From: Brachycybe producta | Lineage: Eukaryota > Arthropoda > Diplopoda > Playtdesmida > Andrognathidae | Assembly: GCA_036925085.1 (NCBI GenBank) | Contig: JAUPFP010000001.1 | Span: 8,457,502 to 8,521,501 of the forward strand | Direction: 5' to 3' | Length of the DNA stretch: 64,000 nt | In this document: piece after piece, positions 1-12,309 of the stretch | Position numbering within the stretch: the stretch's first letter is position 1 | Layout of the letters: the number at the start of each line of letters is the position of its first letter | Notes under the pieces: model-generated | The model's database searches: none | Told to the model about the DNA's origin: nothing | What the model saw: the letters and a program-made list of their open reading frames with translations, nothing else | Made by a program: the position numbers and the translations under genes

Positions 1-640
1 CTGATAGTTTTTCTTGTTTTTTCTCTCTTTCTCATTCTCTTAAACAGTACCTACATAACTCATTTTGTCCCAGAACCATATTAGATGCTCAACTAAGCAA
101 TTTTTCAGATAGTCGCCAACTACAGCATGCAGTTGCATGCTGCCCCAAACCACCATGTGGAACATTCTATCCGAGAAACAACCCACATGCTGCATACGCA
201 CCAGCACAATGCCACCATTTATTGAAGAAAACTTAAATGGTCATGCTTCACCATACAATTGAACACATGTTGTTTACCACAAAGTATGCTGGCAAATGAA
301 GACACCTCAGTGGTGTCTGAATGTCACGTGAGCACGTTATTCCCCTTGTTCCTTCTGTCACCGCATAGAAAAAGTTCTCGGTTTTACTCTTGACTTCTGG
401 CATAGAACTTGTGGAAGTTCTACAAGCCAGTTTTGCATGTTGCAGCATGCCACCTTATAGTGCACATTGCACAATTTGATTTCATATGATGCATGCATGA
501 ACCTTATTAACCCCCCTCCTCTTCACCGAAAGGTTTAAGGGCTAAATGTGATGCATACAATGGAAAGTTGTAGTCTGTGATTAGCTTAATTCTGAAAAAA
601 TAATTTTGAACCCCCATAAAAAAATCCTGGCTACGCCACT
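1..640. repeat. Dispersed repeat, copy A
   Basis: This stretch is closely repeated at 1853-2440: a T-rich start followed by ctcattttgtccca, then the block containing acagcatgcagttg, then ggtttaagggctaaatgtg. Its last 90 bases (from about 550, ending in ctacgccactg) recur again at 10503-10640. Such endings are typical of interspersed non-autonomous elements. The element class is not identifiable and no coding capacity is seen. Confidence 0.8.
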
Positions 641-1174
641 GAACGAAAGTCAATAGAAAAAATGCATGCCACGTGGTCAGAACTGTCAATAATAGACTTT
701 GATCGTTCTGATGTTTTAAGGTATTTAGAAACATGTGACATCATAAAATATGCAAAAATAAAAAAGCAGTTTGTGTGACTTCACTCGTATAGTGACAAAT
801 GATGTTTATTGGTAACCATTGAGAGGAATTTTAATAACCAGTACTCACAGTGTAATTCATGTTATACGGGGACAATATAGGGTTGGAATCTCGTACAGTA
901 TGGCAAGCCGTTTTACTTTTTATTCGAGTTTTGTTGAATATTTAGAATTTAATTCTATTCTTTGTGCTCAGTAATAGATGGACAAAAAGTAAAAAAGGAC
1001 TTCCCACATGCTTTGTTGTGAATCTTTGTGAATCTTGTATGGGATTTTCTTCTATTTCATTCCCCTTGTGAATATCCCCTTAGTTCTTAATGAGCAATGT
1101 ATTTATTCCTTGAAAACAACATTTAATAAAGCATGAACAAAATATCTGAAATAATGTATGTTTAATTATTATCA
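641..1174. other. No gene seen
   Basis: AT-rich sequence without a recognisable coding exon or RNA gene. An aataaa hexamer lies near 1124, but nothing upstream looks like a terminal exon. Confidence 0.5.
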
Positions 1175-1800
1175 TGTAACGACCCAGCTAGGCCACTACA
1201 ATACCTTGGCAACTTTTGACCATCTTACCAGACTCCTGACTCCCTTGGGAAGAGATCGAAGCAATAGCTGCCCTCTTGCACCCGTGTCCGTGGGTAGCGC
1301 CGACCAGCGGAAGTCCTCCTCAGAAATATCAACAGTCAGATGACCGCCGAATCCTGATGAGGAACCCATGATCAACCCCCAATAAATCTCACCATGGAGT
1401 CGCATGCGAAGAATAACCGGCCAACAGGACAGTGGTGCACGGTACTCACCGGAAACCCCCACGGTTACTTCCCCAGAATAACAACACAACACCAGTGTAG
1501 TAGTTATAAAATAATAAAAGAGGTTTATTAAACACTTACTCAGTATCCATAATATATACAAATATCTGCTGGCTAACTCAGCCAGCAGAAAATACCAAAA
1601 CAAATTATATCAACCATATAACAATACAACCAAGAACAAAGGGATGCAATGTGGCAGGCCTCCCTGGCCTGCAGCATGATGTTTATGTCTTCACTCTCCA
1701 AGGTATCTACACTGTCCAGTATATAATGGTGGCTTGCCATTATATACTCCCCAGGCTACTCCACGTGGGGAGGACAGTGAAATAACTAAATAAGGGGGTC
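1175..1800 (-). mobile_element. Probable solo LTR, gypsy-like
   Basis: Read on the minus strand, this block has LTR order: a TATA-like stretch near 1740, an AATAAA signal at 1524-1529, then a terminus ending GGGTCGTTACA at 1175. That terminus aligns with the end GGGACGTTACA at 52694-52707, beside the large gypsy-type element, including the preceding attgta. The upstream boundary is not visible and no target-site duplication was found. It may be a solo or truncated LTR of a related family. Confidence 0.45.
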
Positions 1801-1852
1801 CAGACCCACCATTCAAGATTCTATATACATGCCAAAAAGAGCTGTTTATATT

Positions 1853-2440
1853 TGATAGTTTTTTTTGGTCTTTTTTTTCTTTCTCTCTCATTCTCTTTAC
1901 CGGTGCCTTAACTCATTTTGTCCCACCACCATCCATAATAGATGCTCAACTACGCAACTTTTCAGATAGTCACCAACTACAGCATGCAGTTGTATGCTGC
2001 CCCAACCACCATGTGGAACATTCTACCTGAGAAACAGCCCATATACTGCATATGTACCACCACAATGCCACCACTTATTGAAGACAACTTAAATAGTCAC
2101 ACTTCAGCATACAATTGAATGTGTTGTTGTTTACAGCAAAGTATGCTGGCAAATGAAGACACCTCAGTGGTGTCTGAATGTGACGTGAGCGCGTTATTCC
2201 CCTTGCTCCTTCCGTCGCCACATAGAAAAAAAAGTTCTCTGTTTTACTCTTCACTTCTGGCATGCAACTTATGGAAGTTCTACAAGCCAGTTTTGCATGT
2301 TTCAGCATGCCACCTTATAGCACACATTGCACAATTTGATGCATACATGTACCTTATTAACCCCCCTCTTCACTGAAAGGTTTAAGGGCTAAATGTGATG
2401 CATACATAAATATAATTGGTAAGTTCATTATTTGCCCTAA
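1853..2440. repeat. Dispersed repeat, copy B
   Basis: Second direct copy of the repeat at 1-640, differing by small indels and substitutions. The LTR-like block at 1175-1800 lies between the two copies. Open frames here are shared with copy A only because the DNA is duplicated. Confidence 0.8.
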
Positions 2441-2687
2441 CCCGAAGGCTTTGGGCTACATCCCCTCCCCACTTTCTTCCATCGCAGCCACCCATTTCCC
2501 CTGTCAAAGGCGGACTACAATTTATCCACGAATTAAGTAATTCGATTTAAATTTTTAGACTTCTGAACATGATGTTAGACCCCAATGCTTATTAAAACAT
2601 AATTGCCTGATTATTCATTGGAACTATAAACAGTAGGTTACTTAAGAGTAACAGTCATGAGTAATATTTCCTACATTTGCAGAATAT

Positions 2688-3800
2688 TCAATTTACCGTT
2701 GAAACTTTTAACTTTTCCTTGTTATGCAGGTTTAGCCAGTCAGTGCGTTGTTTAGCAGCAGCAACTTTTATTTTAAAAATGGGACACAATGGGTCATGCG
2801 ATGAATGTTGGCGAGTCTGCAGCCCAGCCTTAAGGCAGTTGCTGCAATCTTCCTTCTCAGTTATGCACTCTTTAATTATGTGCTCACCTCCACATCGCAG
2901 ACATCTCTGGGAGGTCTGTTTACAATTGACAGCCACATGTCCAAACTCGTTGCACCTATAGCATCTAAGTATATCTGGTAATTCACTTAACCTGCTTCTC
3001 GTCCAACCCACAGTCATAGTCTCCCTAATCACACAGGCCTTATATATTTGAGAAGATGTGATCACAACAATGTTTGAATGGAGGAAATTTCTGCATTTTC
3101 TTGTTGACAGAATTTTAAAACCTTTTATAAACTCAGTAATACCCCAACACACTGTCCACGAGATCCTTTTACCCGTAGTAATTTTATCCATTATGTTTTC
3201 GGAGTCTTCAGTATCCACTCCCTGGATCAACAATTTCAGCCATCTTTTCTCCAGGTCCTTGGATTGTAAATTATCAATCTTAACTTTTTTTAAATTTCGA
3301 TGTTTGATCCATAGAATAACTTTCTATGATCAGGCCACCACTTTTCGCTTGCCTTATTGACTTAAAACCACCCAATTCCTGGAGCTTTATTTTGTCCTGA
3401 AGTATCTTTTTGATACTTTACTATTACTTTGCTATTAACAATTACTGAGTAACCAATCTCTATGCTTTTCATCTTATCCATAGATATGAGGATGTAGATA
3501 TCGTTAAGATGTTGGTTAGCTCTAGACTCCTTTTCCAAAATTCCTTTTTTTAACTATATCTGCATAATTTATGGTCATTCCCATACTAGGATCTTTACCT
3601 CCTCTCGCCATGTCCAACTCGAGTCTATGGCACCTCTCATTTAATATATGGTACACCTTGACTATGTCATCAACGGCCTTTGCAACAGTAATTTGCTCTT
3701 CTTTATTGAATTGAATTTTCCCTGACTGGTACCAAGTAGTTGCTTTTTTCAACAGTTCTACATGTTGGTAGATTTCCTTCATGATGGAAGTGCTATCCAT
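2688..3800 (-). pseudogene. Non-LTR retrotransposon ORF1 (gag-like) remnant
   Basis: A minus-strand frame (2688-3233) encodes 181 residues ending in a cysteine array: CYRCNEFGHVAVNC, then CLRCGGEHIIKEC, then a third CSNC-type knuckle. Triple CCHC knuckles of this kind are typical of ORF1 proteins of I/Jockey/R1-type non-LTR retrotransposons, where they bind element RNA. An upstream in-family segment (3522-3800) has the motif YADIVKK and a predicted helical region. Stops and frame changes separate the two parts. No reverse transcriptase ORF2 follows toward lower coordinates, so the copy lacks its 3' half. The clade assignment is tentative. Confidence 0.7.
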
Positions 3801-5005
3801 ATAAAATATATCACCTTCCCCATGTTCAACGTCAGTGTATCTTCATTTTTTATTATATGGGCCAGGGGTACTAGTTGTCTCATTACCTCATTGACCTCTT
3901 TGATTTTCCTTAACCCTTGCCTATCTTAGCTCTTCCATTAATTTCTTCTGTTCTACTAATTCAAACTCTTGTATTCTCAAGAACTTATTTTTGCTTTTTT
4001 TCAGCTGAGGACCCATTTGGGTTTCCTAATACATCACTTGTATGCTTCTCCAATGCTGACATCTTGGCCATCTGGGACCTTTCTGTCCACTTCTTGTAAA
4101 ATGCAGTGACGTCCTCATCTGGAATGAGTTCGGCCCTCATTCCAACACTGTACTCTTAAGATACAAAAATACTACCCAAACAATCTAATTTTATTAAAAA
4201 ACAAAAATAACTACAATAAAAAATATAAAACCCTATACCTTAAAAAACCTAAAAATACTAATAAAAACTCTTATGGCAAAACAATAACGAAAAGGCCTCT
4301 GTAGAAAACTTAAAAGTCCAAGAAAATTTCACCAGTACACAAACTCTTATCAATACTTGGCTAACCCAAAATGAATTTATTTATGACCTATTTGGGCCTC
4401 CGTAGCCAACAAAAAAGAGAATACTAATGTTCCTTTCGCTATGGGGCCTCCTTACATTTAGGAGGAACTCCCAAAAAAACACCCAGAAAAACTCCTAAAC
4501 CAACTGCAGTAAATTGAAGAAGTAACAGAAAAAACCATGAAATTCATATCCAGAAGCAACTAGGAGTGAAAACCAAAGCAAATATGCAGAATAATACAGT
4601 AAACAAGAAAAAGGAGCCCTCTTTTCTCTACCTTTTCGAAGTGAGAGAAGTGAATATTAACATTGACTCCTATGGCCAAAAGGCCACACTTGCACTACCA
4701 CCACGCTCTATATATGAATTTTTAAATCTAATAATTCTTAAGTTTGAGACCAGAACCTTTTATAAATTCCAAGCCTAATTAATCAAAATACCTTTTAGAA
4801 TCAGTGAAGATGGAAAAAGCAGCCAATATACCACAAAATCCAGAAAAAAACATCAAAAACAGAAGGAGAGAAAAAACACTACACCAAATCAGTCGGCCAT
4901 CTTGGCTCCCCACAAGGAGTATGTATACTTACTCCAAGGAGAATACATACTACTTGGCTCCACAGTAGCTGTGATGCATAGTACTAGCAAAGAGTATACT
5001 ATATC
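3801..5005. other. No gene seen; probable retroelement flank
   Basis: AT-rich sequence. The first few hundred bases may be the 5' part of the ORF1 remnant on the minus strand, but no conserved motif is recognisable. Nothing coding is supportable from 4200 to 5005. Confidence 0.4.
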
Positions 5006-5147
5006 ACCACAGAATAAGGATATAAACAGAAGGGAAACTCTCCTGCGGCACCTTTGAAGTTGCTGTGATAGAATTTCATGACCTTGGACTGAAAGCTTCA
5101 CTTATTTTAACCGGTTACTTGATGGCCGCCATTTTGAAATGTATTAC
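5006..5147. repeat. Left arm of an inverted repeat pair
   Basis: The reverse complement of this arm matches 6469-6626. Shared blocks include taatacatttcaaaatggc (left arm 5128-5147; right arm 6469-6486), agtttcccttctgt (5027-5039; 6574-6587) and the outer end ccttattctgtg (5009-5020; 6616-6627). Sequence between the blocks is diverged, so the arms are old. Confidence 0.7.
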
Positions 5148-5329
5148 TATGTTTGGTTGTTTTGTGTTATTCATTTGATTAAACGGAAACATGAGGAGTA
5201 AACAAATGCTTTTTAAATGTGAAAAATTTGAAGAAAAAAAATATTTTGAAGAAAATGAATATCGTTTTAAATAATCAAATTCAAATTGTTTTAATCTTAA
5301 TTATTAAAAGTATATGTAATTAAAATAAA

Positions 5330-6340
5330 ATGATAAATGTAATTTTTTTATTCAGATTATTTTTTTAATAAATGTTATTTTTAAATTTCAGTTTTCTTTT
5401 TTTTTTTAATAAATTTCAGTTTTAAATTTTGTTTTTAAATTTCAGTTTTTAATTTCGTTTTTAAATTTTAGTTTTGAATTTTATTTTGAAATTTCAGTTT
5501 TTAATTTTGTTTTTTAATTTTGTTTTTAAATTTTAGTTTTTAAATTTTAGTTTTTAATTTTAGTTTTTAATTTTATTTTTAAATTTTATTTTTAAATTTC
5601 AGTTTTTAATTTTGTTTTTAATTTTATTTTTAAAATTTTATTTTTAAATTTTAGTTTTTAATTATGTTTTTAAATTTCAGTTTTTAATTTTATTTTTAAA
5701 TTTCAATTTTTAATTTCGTTTTTAAATTTTAGTTTTGAATTCTATTTTTAAATTTCAGTTTTTAATTTTATTTTTAAATTTTATTTTTAAATTTCAGTTT
5801 TTAGTTTAGTTTTTAAATTTAAGTTTTGAAATCTATTTTTAAATTTCAATTTTTAATTTTATTTTTAAATTTCAGTTTTTAATTTTATTTTTAAATTTTA
5901 TTTTTAATTTTCAGTTTTTAATTTTGTTTTTAGTTTTGTTTTTATTATTCAGTTTTTAATTTTATTTTTAATTTTTATTTTTAAATTTCAGTTTTTAATT
6001 TCGTTTTTAAATTTCAGTTTTTAATTTCAGTTTTTAATTTTATTTTTAAATTTTATTTTTAAATTTTATTTTTAAATTTTATTTTTAAATTTTATTTTTA
6101 AATTTCAGTTTTTAGTTTAGTTTTTAAATTTTAGTTTTGAAATCTATTTTTAAATTTCAATTTTTAATTTTATTTTTAAATTTCAGTTTTTAATTTTATT
6201 TTTAAATTTTATTTTTAATTTTCAGTTTTTAATTTTATTTTTAAATTTTATTTTTAAATTTCAGTTTTTAATTGTATTTTTAAATTTTAAATTTCAGTTT
6301 TTAATTTTATTGTTAAATTTCAGTTTTATTATTATGTAAA
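5330..6340. repeat. AT-rich tandem repeat tract
   Basis: About 1 kb of degenerate short units, variants of tttttaaatttcag and tttttaattttat, repeated head to tail. It lies between the two inverted arms, as internal tandem arrays do in fold-back elements. No coding potential. Confidence 0.85.
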
Positions 6341-6468
6341 ATAAAATACATTTAAAATATGAAATTTTATAAACACATTTTTAATTTAAAATTTTTCAAC
6401 TTATATTTTTACAATTTGCCAACTTTTGAATCGTTGCTATTGCCACAGATGAACACATATCAAAATGT

Positions 6469-6581
6469 AATACATTTCAAAATGGCAGCAGCTGCTTCAC
6501 GACATAATAGTGACTAAAATTCTGGGGCGGCGCCGCACATGCGCAGAAAAATTCTGTCACAAGTTAATGGCTCAGTTTCCC

Positions 6582-6617
<36 letters not shown>

Positions 6618-6626
6618 TTATTCTGT
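6469..6626. repeat. Right arm of the inverted repeat pair
   Basis: Inverted counterpart of 5006-5147, interrupted by a (TA)n run at about 6585-6615. Its outer end ccttattctgtg coincides with the left terminus of the P-type transposon, so the two elements share or overlap this terminus. Confidence 0.7.
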
Positions 6627-9600
6627 GCTATCACCAAGAGGCACCACTCTCTGTCGGTGCCTTTGATGTCTGTGTGCACTACAACAGCGCCACAAAAATT
6701 AGTGGCAAGTGAGCAAAAATTTTTTTCTATGTATAATTCTAAGTACCTTGCTATTTAGTTTCTATGGGTGGTCATAGACATTGTCCGGCAATTAATTGCC
6801 AAAACGATGATAGAAAAAAAAACCTTATCATTTTTTCGATTTCCAAAAGAAGCAGAAAGGTAAATAATATAATTTTAAAAATAATAGAATTTAAGGATAA
6901 ATTCATAGACACTTTTTACTATTGTTTTTTTTAAAGTTTTTATTTTAAAACATGTTTTTCAGATTTACTATCATATAGTGAAGGTAATTAAAATGACAAT
7001 TCCCAAATCTGACATAATTTATATTCTTAATTCATCAATTTGCATTTCACTGCTAATGTAAACTTTGTATTTTTCCCTTTCCCCATTTTTTATTTCCTGC
7101 CATTAAAAAAAACGTTTTTTAATTTTTTCATTGTTTTTTTTCAAAAAAAAACGAACAAGTTTTTTTTTAATTTACAACACTACAATATGTACAATACATA
7201 TAGCAGAGTTTATCTACTGAGATTTAGGGTAGATAATAAACTATACAACTACCAGGTTAGTAGCAATAGTGGGTTTTTCTGTACCCTAGACTGGCATCTT
7301 TAAGAGGGGTTCAAAATGATAACATACAATACTAATGGGTATAAATTTACAATAACATTTTAAAAAGTTCCTGAAACATTTTATAAGTCACAAATTATTG
7401 TGGTGCAAAACTTATTTTAAATTATACAATGTTTGTTGCTATTCCCAGAACAAAAAAATGGATCATCAATTGCCGTCGAAAAGACTTGGAAAAACGTACA
7501 GTTGACTATTTAAATCGGAATTGCCATATTTGTGAGGAACATTTTGAGACACGTCAATTTATGAATGCTTTGTCTAAAAACTCCCTCATTTGGAATGCAA
7601 TTCCAACATTATTTGATGTTTCAAATAAGCCACCAACAATTGGTTCAAAACGAAAACCTCCACCCATCAGAAACAGTGTGCCATCAAAAAGGAAGAAAAT
7701 TACAGAAAAAGTTAAACAAGAACATGACATGGCCTCTATTCAACAAGATATAGAAGAACAACCTGTTTGTCCAGCCAACACTGAAAATGTGTTTTCAATC
7801 AACAGTGAAACTCCAAAAAAGAAAGCAATGAGAAGAATTAATTCACAACGAATGAAAATACATCGTCTGCAATTCAAAACTAAAAAAGCACAAACCAAAT
7901 TGACATCCATTGAAGAAATTACTGATTCAGCTGCTACATTTTTACCAGATAAAATTTTGAAATTTTTCACTGGACAAATGAAAGCTGGACAGAATAAAAA
8001 AAATGGAAGGAGATGGACAGCTGACATTAAAGCAGTTGCTCTTGGCCTCTATTACCAGAGTCCCAAAACATACAGATCACTCAAACAATTGTATTTTTTT
8101 GGCATCTACAACAAGTTTGCGTCGATATGTTGGTGGCATGAACCTTCAGCCATGATTAAATTTTTTTTTCTTGGAGATTCGACAACAGAGGGTGTCCTAC
8201 GTGAATGAAATTGATAAGTTCTGTGTACTTCTGTTTGATGAAATGAGCTTAAAAGAAAGCCTCACATATGATGTCAAAAATGATTGTATTGAAGGACTGG
8301 ATGATTTTGGTTTACTTGGAAGAACCCAAAATGTGGCTAATCATGTCTTAGTATTCATGGTACGAGGAATTGCTTCTAAATGGAAGTTACCGATTGGTTT
8401 TTTTTGTGAAGAACTCTTGTTAAAGTGGAAAATTGCGGCCATTGGTTCTGCATACAATTACAACTTTAGAAAACATTGGTTTGAACATTAGATGTGTAAT
8501 TTGTGATCTAGGAACAAACAACACAGCAACTATTGCTAAATTAGGAGCCACTGTTGAGCTACCATATTTTCATCACAATGACAGAAAAATATTTGTTTTA
8601 TATGAGTTTCCTCATCTACTGAAAAGCTTGAGAAATAACCTTAAGAAACATGATCTGGACCTGGGTGATGGTCAAATTGCCTCATGGAAACATATTGAGC
8701 AGTTTCATGAGCAAGATTCATGCCAAACCTACCGTATAGCCCCAAGACTCACAAAAAAGCATATTTACCTTCCACCATTTGCACCACTTCGGGTTAAGCT
8801 TGCAACTCAAGTTTTCAGCTATTCAGTAGCATGTGGTATAGAATGTCAACTGCGTAGTGGTGTTCTTTCTAAAACTGCAATGCCAACTGCAAATTTTCTA
8901 CACAAAATGGATAATCTTTTTGACATTTGTAATAGCCATAGTTTCAATGACAAGAGGAAACCAATGAGGAAGCCTCTAAAAAAAGATTCTTCTGTTCAAT
9001 TACAATTTCTGAAGGATATTCTACATGAAATGAAAACTTGGCAGTTCATTGAAAAAAATGGTGTACCTTTAAAATGTCCACCATCACTACTTGGATGGCA
9101 ATTAATTATCAATGGTCTACTGATGATGGCAAGTGACCTGTTTGAAAACCCAACATTTGAATTTCTTATAACAAGCAGGCTCAATCAGGATGCCTTAGAA
9201 AATCTTTTTTCTATTATTCGAGGGTGTGGTGGACAACGTGATAATCCAACATGTGAACAGTTTCGTTATTCATTGCGGTCTGTGATAGTTGCAAAGTTCA
9301 TGGCACCAACATCCTGCAAAACAAACTGCATCGAAGATATACTCTTTTTTGTCAATTTTGGCATCTGCAACTAATAGTGACAAGAAAGAAAAACATGACA
9401 TCCAGACAGGCAACACACAAGAAATGTACATCCCGAGAAACAGCACAGAGGAAAATGAAATTCTGTGTGCCATTTCAATGGCACATGAAATTTCATCTTC
9501 AGAAATAGACATTACAAGCCTTGAAACATCTGGGCTAACATATGTGTGTGGATTCATTGTTAAAAAAGTTTTGGGTAAGATGAACTGCAGTGATTGTGAA

Positions 9601-10484
9601 AACATATTGGTTGAACCAGCAGAAAGTCCCATCCAGGAGCATGAAGTATTTTTAACAATAAAAGCATACAACCAACAAAATTCTCCATTTGGTGGCTTAA
9701 CACGACCAAAGGGGTCTATCATCAGCTGCATTAGCAACATGGAAGCAATCTTTTCAAAACAATTTGAGAAATGTAAACATTTACCAGGAATTATGTTGCG
9801 TCTGTTGATTTTTCTTGTCTGTCAACTAACAACAAGCATGCAGATCATTTAAAAAAATATCTAATAATTTTGTTTTTAAGAGTGAAGATATTTTATTCCT
9901 TAAAAATTTTCAACAGGACCCTTACTAATCGCCAAAAACGAAGCACCAAAAAAAACTAATAAATTCAGTCATTTGTAAAATTTCTTTTATGTAGTTGTAT
10001 TTTGTTTAAAATTTTGTATTTTGTTTGTTGTAATAAATTTTTTTTGGTGCAGGTAAAATTTGTGTTTAATTGTTTTGATATTTACTGAACATAAGCTTGT
10101 ATTTTAGGATTTCTTAGAAAGTAAATTTCATGAAATGTATACTATAAAAACATGCTGAAAACAGGTCATTTTTAAAACTAAACTTTCAAAACTAAATTTT
10201 CATAAAAAATTTTAACATCATCTACTAATATTTTAGTTTTGAAATACATTTATATGCATAAAATAAATTATAAAAGTAATGAAAAGAATAAAAAAATAAA
10301 ATATAAAATAAATCTTCACAGACGTGCTTGTAGAGCTCCTAAAATAACATTACATTTAATCGTGATAAATGTATGCTTGCTCACTTGCCACTTGGCGGCG
10401 CTGCTGATACAAATGCACACATTTTAGCTTGAGTGGTGCCTCTTGGTTGATAATAAACTCTTTGGTACTAGCACATAATAAGGA
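6615..10484 (+). mobile_element. P-type (THAP) DNA transposon, about 3.9 kb
   Basis: The left end reads ccttattctgtgctatcacc followed by aagaggcaccactc (6616-6649). The right end carries the inverse: gagtggtgcctcttggt (10431-10447) and agcacataataagg (10470-10483), with a short insertion between blocks. Sub-terminal inverted segments (cagcgcc and ggcaagtgagcaa near 6685-6715; their complement near 10372-10405) support P-family architecture. Inside is a THAP-type transposase pseudogene. The expected 8-bp target duplication cannot be resolved because the left flank is a (TA)n microsatellite. Confidence 0.75.
6764..9852 (+). pseudogene. P-element transposase (THAP9-like), frameshifted
   Basis: Exon 1 (6764-6859) has the start of a C2CH THAP zinc finger (CPAINC). 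It splices at gtaaat to an acceptor at 7448, giving the finger's Trp (TKKW) and closing CHICEEHF. A basic linker and helical region follow, then the catalytic RNase H-like core: an Asp in LLFDEMSL, an Asp in VICDLGTNN, and a late Glu probably in NQDALENLF. The motif RGCGGQRDNPT is typical of P transposases. The C-terminal part (to 9852) matches the family tail. Apparent frameshifts lie at or near 6814-6822 (A9), 8094-8100 (T7), 8161-8169 (T9), 8398-8405 (T8) and near 9345, so it is not functional as read. Confidence 0.85.
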
Positions 10485-10490
10485 GATATA

Positions 10491-10640
10491 TCTCCTTATT
10501 CTGTGGTAGTATGCATACAATGGAAAGTTTTTTAGGCAGTGTGGTGCGGCACAGCACGCTGTAGTCTGTGATCACTGAATAGCTTTATTATGAAAAAATA
10601 ATTTTGGACCCCCCCCATAAAAAAACCTGGTTACGCCACT
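10491..10640. repeat. Dispersed repeat, copy C (3' part)
   Basis: Matches 555-640: tgcatacaatggaaagtt, then tagtctgtgat, then aaaaaataattttg, a C-run and cataaaaaa, ending ttacgccactg. The copy begins immediately right of the P transposon with ccttattctgtgg, so the transposon may have inserted into or next to this repeat. Confidence 0.75.
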
Positions 10641-10982
10641 GTGGTGGACAAACTGGCATCATGTCAGTGTCTTCACATCTGAAATTCACTTTTTTACTTT
10701 GTTCTTGACTTCCACCAAATTTGGTCAGATGTTGACAGAAAGCGTGAATGGTGACAATGTTTACCAGAGCATGTGCATGATGCACTGCTGTCATCATGTC
10801 CACCTACACAGGACTGCCTGCGCAGGCATAAATAAACAGGCTTACCGGAATGTGTGGGTTGACCTGCACAAGCATGCCTATGCAGGCATACATGACATGT
10901 TTACCAGAAGATGTGTAGCAGCCTTAAAGAGTGTTTTTGAAAAATAATTACAATAAAACATTGTGGAGTATGTGAGGATCAT

Positions 10983-11049
10983 GTTACATTCATGCAGCTA
11001 ATGCACCACATACAGGCTGTTTTCCGGGCATTAGCTGCATGAACGTAAC
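10983..11049. repeat. Hairpin-forming inverted repeat
   Basis: Arms gttacattcatgcagctaa and the complement ttagctgcatgaacgtaac, 22 bases each including flanking gc, with one mismatch and a 23-base loop. It resembles a short terminal-repeat element or its end. No gene is associated. Confidence 0.7.
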
Positions 11050-11296
11050 AAGAGTATTATATAGGTGCGGTGCACGGCGGAACGAAATCCGAAAAAACAA
11101 GTATTATGGCATTCTACTATACTCAACTCCTGATCTCAGACATTGTATAACAGTGGATGCCCTGTCAGAAACCCCTTTGGAACGTCTGACTTATTATTTC
11201 ATAACGTGGCGATGATGTCTTTCTAAACCTATGTATTGCTTGGCAAATTCTTCTCGACCGCCATAAATACCCCCACCAGCCACCGAGTAAACTTAA

Positions 11297-11728
11297 ATGC
11301 CGCAGTCACACTAGGCTGGTTTCCCAGCTGCTGGTTGCTGCTGGCTGGTTGTAGCACTCTAGCAGCATAGTCTGAACGGCTACTAGCAGCTGCTTTCTCC
11401 AGCGGGCTAGTGATTTTAACAGCGGCTGGTGAAGTTGGACATGTCCAACTTTAGCAGCTACCAGCTGGTCATGTGACTTCCTTCCTGCTGCTACCATCTA
11501 GTGTGAACTTTTTGTTGCTAGTAGTGGCACTAGTGGTAGTTGAAACTCCACTGCTTGGGTTGGTTGTTGTTAGAGTTTGTGTTTTTGCAAGACGGTGATT
11601 GGATGACTTGCACTGCTAATACCAGCAGTGACTGGACAAGTGTGAACCCAAAGCAGCTGCTGCTTGCTATTGCTGCTAATAGCCAGCAGCAACCAGCGGC
11701 TTGTAAACCAGCCTAGTGTGACTGCCGC
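11297..11728. mobile_element. MITE with TTAA target duplication
   Basis: Terminal inverted repeats of about 48 bases share gcagtcacactaggctggtt on the left, with the complement aaccagcctagtgtgactgc on the right. The inner arms are rich in CAGC/GCTG and continue the palindrome. The element is flanked by TTAA at 11293-11296 and 11729-11732, the duplication used by piggyBac-type transposases. No coding capacity. The superfamily call rests only on the TTAA. Confidence 0.65.
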
Positions 11729-11732
11729 TTAA

Positions 11733-12309
11733 CTGCCCAAAATGTCGCTATCCCGTCCCAAAATACCATTTATATATTCAGTGGCAACACTACAAACATT
11801 TATTTGTTCGTTTTTTGGCTATTAAGCAAGCTTTACACAATGATCACTTAGTGGCACTACAAAGTGGTTGACATGGTTTGCTTCACACAGACCACCACTG
11901 ATAATTATTTTTATTTTCTACTTACTTTTATTTATTTGTATTATTTTACATTTATTTTTATTTATTTATATTATTTTACATTTATTCTTATTTATTTATA
12001 TTTTATATTTATTTTTTAGTTATTTTTAATTATTTTTAATTATTTCAATTCATTGTTATTTTTTATTTATTTTTACTTTTTAATTATTTTTATTGATTTG
12101 TATTTATTTTCTTTATGACAATTTATTTTTCATTGTTTTTAATTTTCTCATTGTTTTTATTTCTTTAAAATTCTTTTTGTTTATTTTTAATTATTGATAT
12201 TCAAAATAAAATTTAAAAAGACGTGTGATTTGTTTATTAATAAATTAAGTCAATAGAAAGAAAGAAACGAAAATTCCTCATTAATATATAATAAATACAG
12301 TAGTAACAA
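11733..12309. other. AT-rich, no gene seen
   Basis: Low-complexity tttattttta-type sequence from about 11890 to 12200. The minus-strand AATAAA at 12233-12238 lies about 75 bases past the stop codon of the membrane-protein gene and is its probable polyadenylation signal. Confidence 0.6.

Noticed and set aside
1196-1603. 135-residue minus-strand gene
   Set aside because: Lies wholly within the LTR-like block and spans its polyadenylation signal; no domain.
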